Shown in pieces: positions 14,928 through 15,567 of a DNA stretch of 15,567 bases. A program made the position numbers and the translations under genes. The notes under the pieces are model-generated. The model ran no database searches, had not been told where the DNA came from, and saw only the letters and a program-made list of their open reading frames with translations. Source of the stretch: Bacteroidales bacterium (GTDB taxonomy: Bacteria > Bacteroidota > Bacteroidia > Bacteroidales > SMBSF77); contig JAIOTT010000380.1 in assembly GCA_021106655.1 (NCBI GenBank), positions 1-15,567 on the forward strand. The letters run 5' to 3'. How positions within the stretch are numbered: position 1 is the stretch's first letter; every line of letters starts with the position of its first letter.

Positions 14928-15567
14928 ATGAAAACAAAATCAAGGAAAATTATTTTAATGTTTTTAAGTGCATTTTTATTGACAACATTATCTTTTTCTC
15001 AGCAGGATTCTATCATTACAACTGCAACATCTATTCAAACTTGTCCCGGAAGTGTTGTTGTTCCGATTAGAGTTGAAAAGTTCATAGGTGTAGCTTCAAT
15101 TTCGCTGGGATTATATTATGACCAACAGAATCTAACTTATACAGGGTTTCAAAATGTACACCCTCAACTTGCGGGGATGTTTTTTGTAAATGACAATGGA
15201 GGACAGATCATGGTATCCTGGTTTGGCTTCACTCCTTGCAATATCCCTGATGATACAATATTTGAACTATTGTTTACTTACAATAACTGTGAAGCCTTAT
15301 TGCATTGGAATGTTGAAGATTATGGATCATGTCAATATACTGACCTTAATATTATTGCTCTGCCAGCCATCTGGATCGACGGAACAGTTTCCTCATTGGC
15401 AATAACGACTCAAGCTTCCGATACTACTGTTGCTGAAAATTCAGGCGCAGGGTTTAGTGTAATAGCCCCGGGTGCAACCAGCTATCAGTGGCAGGAAAGT
15501 ACTAATGGCCTGACATGGACAAATTTGGCCAACACGGGCGTTTATTCGGGTGTGACTACAAACACAC
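14928..15567 (+). CDS. Secreted cohesin-like / Ig-like protein, 3' end beyond the window
   Basis: The frame is open from ATG 14928 to the window end, giving 213 visible residues. Residues 1-24 form a signal peptide (KSRKIILMFLSAFLLTTLSF, cleavage near SFS-QQ). A cohesin-like domain covers about 28-152, with C39 (TCPG), VASISL, NVHPQL, IMVSWF, C135 (GSCQY) and WIDG. From about 157 an Ig-like domain of the type found in Bacteroidota surface proteins begins (TVAENSGAGFSV, YQWQESTNGLTW, YSGVTTNT) and is cut by the edge. A T9SS sorting domain is expected further downstream but not seen. The cohesin part is very similar in layout to the neighbour ending at 14284, which suggests duplication. The gene has its own promoter and a leader of about 240 bases. 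The start choice is supported by the signal peptide. Confidence 0.85.
   Translation, partial: MKTKSRKIILMFLSAFLLTTLSFSQQDSIITTATSIQTCPGSVVVPIRVEKFIGVASISLGLYYDQQNLTYTGFQNVHPQLAGMFFVNDNGGQIMVSWFGFTPCNIPDDTIFELLFTYNNCEALLHWNVEDYGSCQYTDLNIIALPAIWIDGTVSSLAITTQASDTTVAENSGAGFSVIAPGATSYQWQESTNGLTWTNLANTGVYSGVTTNT

Noticed and set aside
11361..15567. A true cellulosome locus
   Set aside because: No glycoside hydrolase, carbohydrate-binding module or other enzyme domain is visible beside the cohesin-like and dockerin-like parts, so only a non-enzymatic assembly is proposed.

Overview
The window looks like a piece of an AT-rich Bacteroidota chromosome, most like the free-living, gliding or polymer-degrading relatives of Bacteroidales and Flavobacteriia. 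The evidence is three secreted proteins of the type IX secretion system (T9SS) class, two with a visible C-terminal sorting domain and one cut before its C-terminus. There is also an OmpA/PD40 protein with the architecture of the T9SS component PorE, the absence of clear Shine-Dalgarno sites, and promoter boxes of the Bacteroidota type (TTTG, about 20 bases, TAnnTTTG). No species can be named from this sequence alone.

Left third (1-5107), mostly housekeeping. A TPR-repeat protein runs off the left edge. It is followed by a 696-residue envelope protein (TPR, PD40 propeller, carboxypeptidase-regulatory-like domain, OmpA peptidoglycan-binding domain), then shikimate kinase (aroK). On the opposite strand, convergent with aroK, lies an iron-sulfur 23S rRNA m5U methyltransferase of the RlmD type.

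Middle (5108-7016), accessory. A single gene for an AAA_14/DUF4143 ATPase, with its own promoter and an (AATA)5 leader, interrupts a tandem array of a repeat about 75 bp long. Removing the segment between two 12-bp direct repeats (5422-5433 and 6780-6791) restores the array with units of 75 and 76 bp. This looks like a one-gene insertion with a target-site duplication, although no transposase is visible. The rest of 5108-5580 is low-complexity AT-rich DNA with a 14-bp tandem repeat and degenerate CACAAAG-type dispersed repeats.

Right half (7017-15567), a surface-protein locus. It encodes a 1977-residue modular protein: signal peptide, propeller-like N-terminus, CARDB-like domain, two and a half copies of a GEVED-PPC-PPC supermodule, a cohesin-like domain, a dockerin-like domain, a second cohesin-like domain and a T9SS sorting domain. 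A strong intrinsic terminator follows. Next come a 362-residue cohesin/Fn3/T9SS protein and, cut by the right edge, a third cohesin protein with an Ig-like domain. One cohesin-like domain in each of the three proteins shares a cysteine pair 96-98 residues apart and other signature residues, so they form one subfamily. With the dockerin-like module in the large protein, this suggests a T9SS-exported, non-enzymatic cohesin-dockerin assembly on the cell surface. That is inference, and it is the best candidate in the window for an undescribed system.

The 643-base gap 14285-14927 holds two promoter-like sites, a GAGATATGAGAT-type purine repeat followed by partly complementary repeats, a perfect 15-bp inverted repeat at the predicted transcript start, and a long AT-rich leader. 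I see no RNA gene in it.
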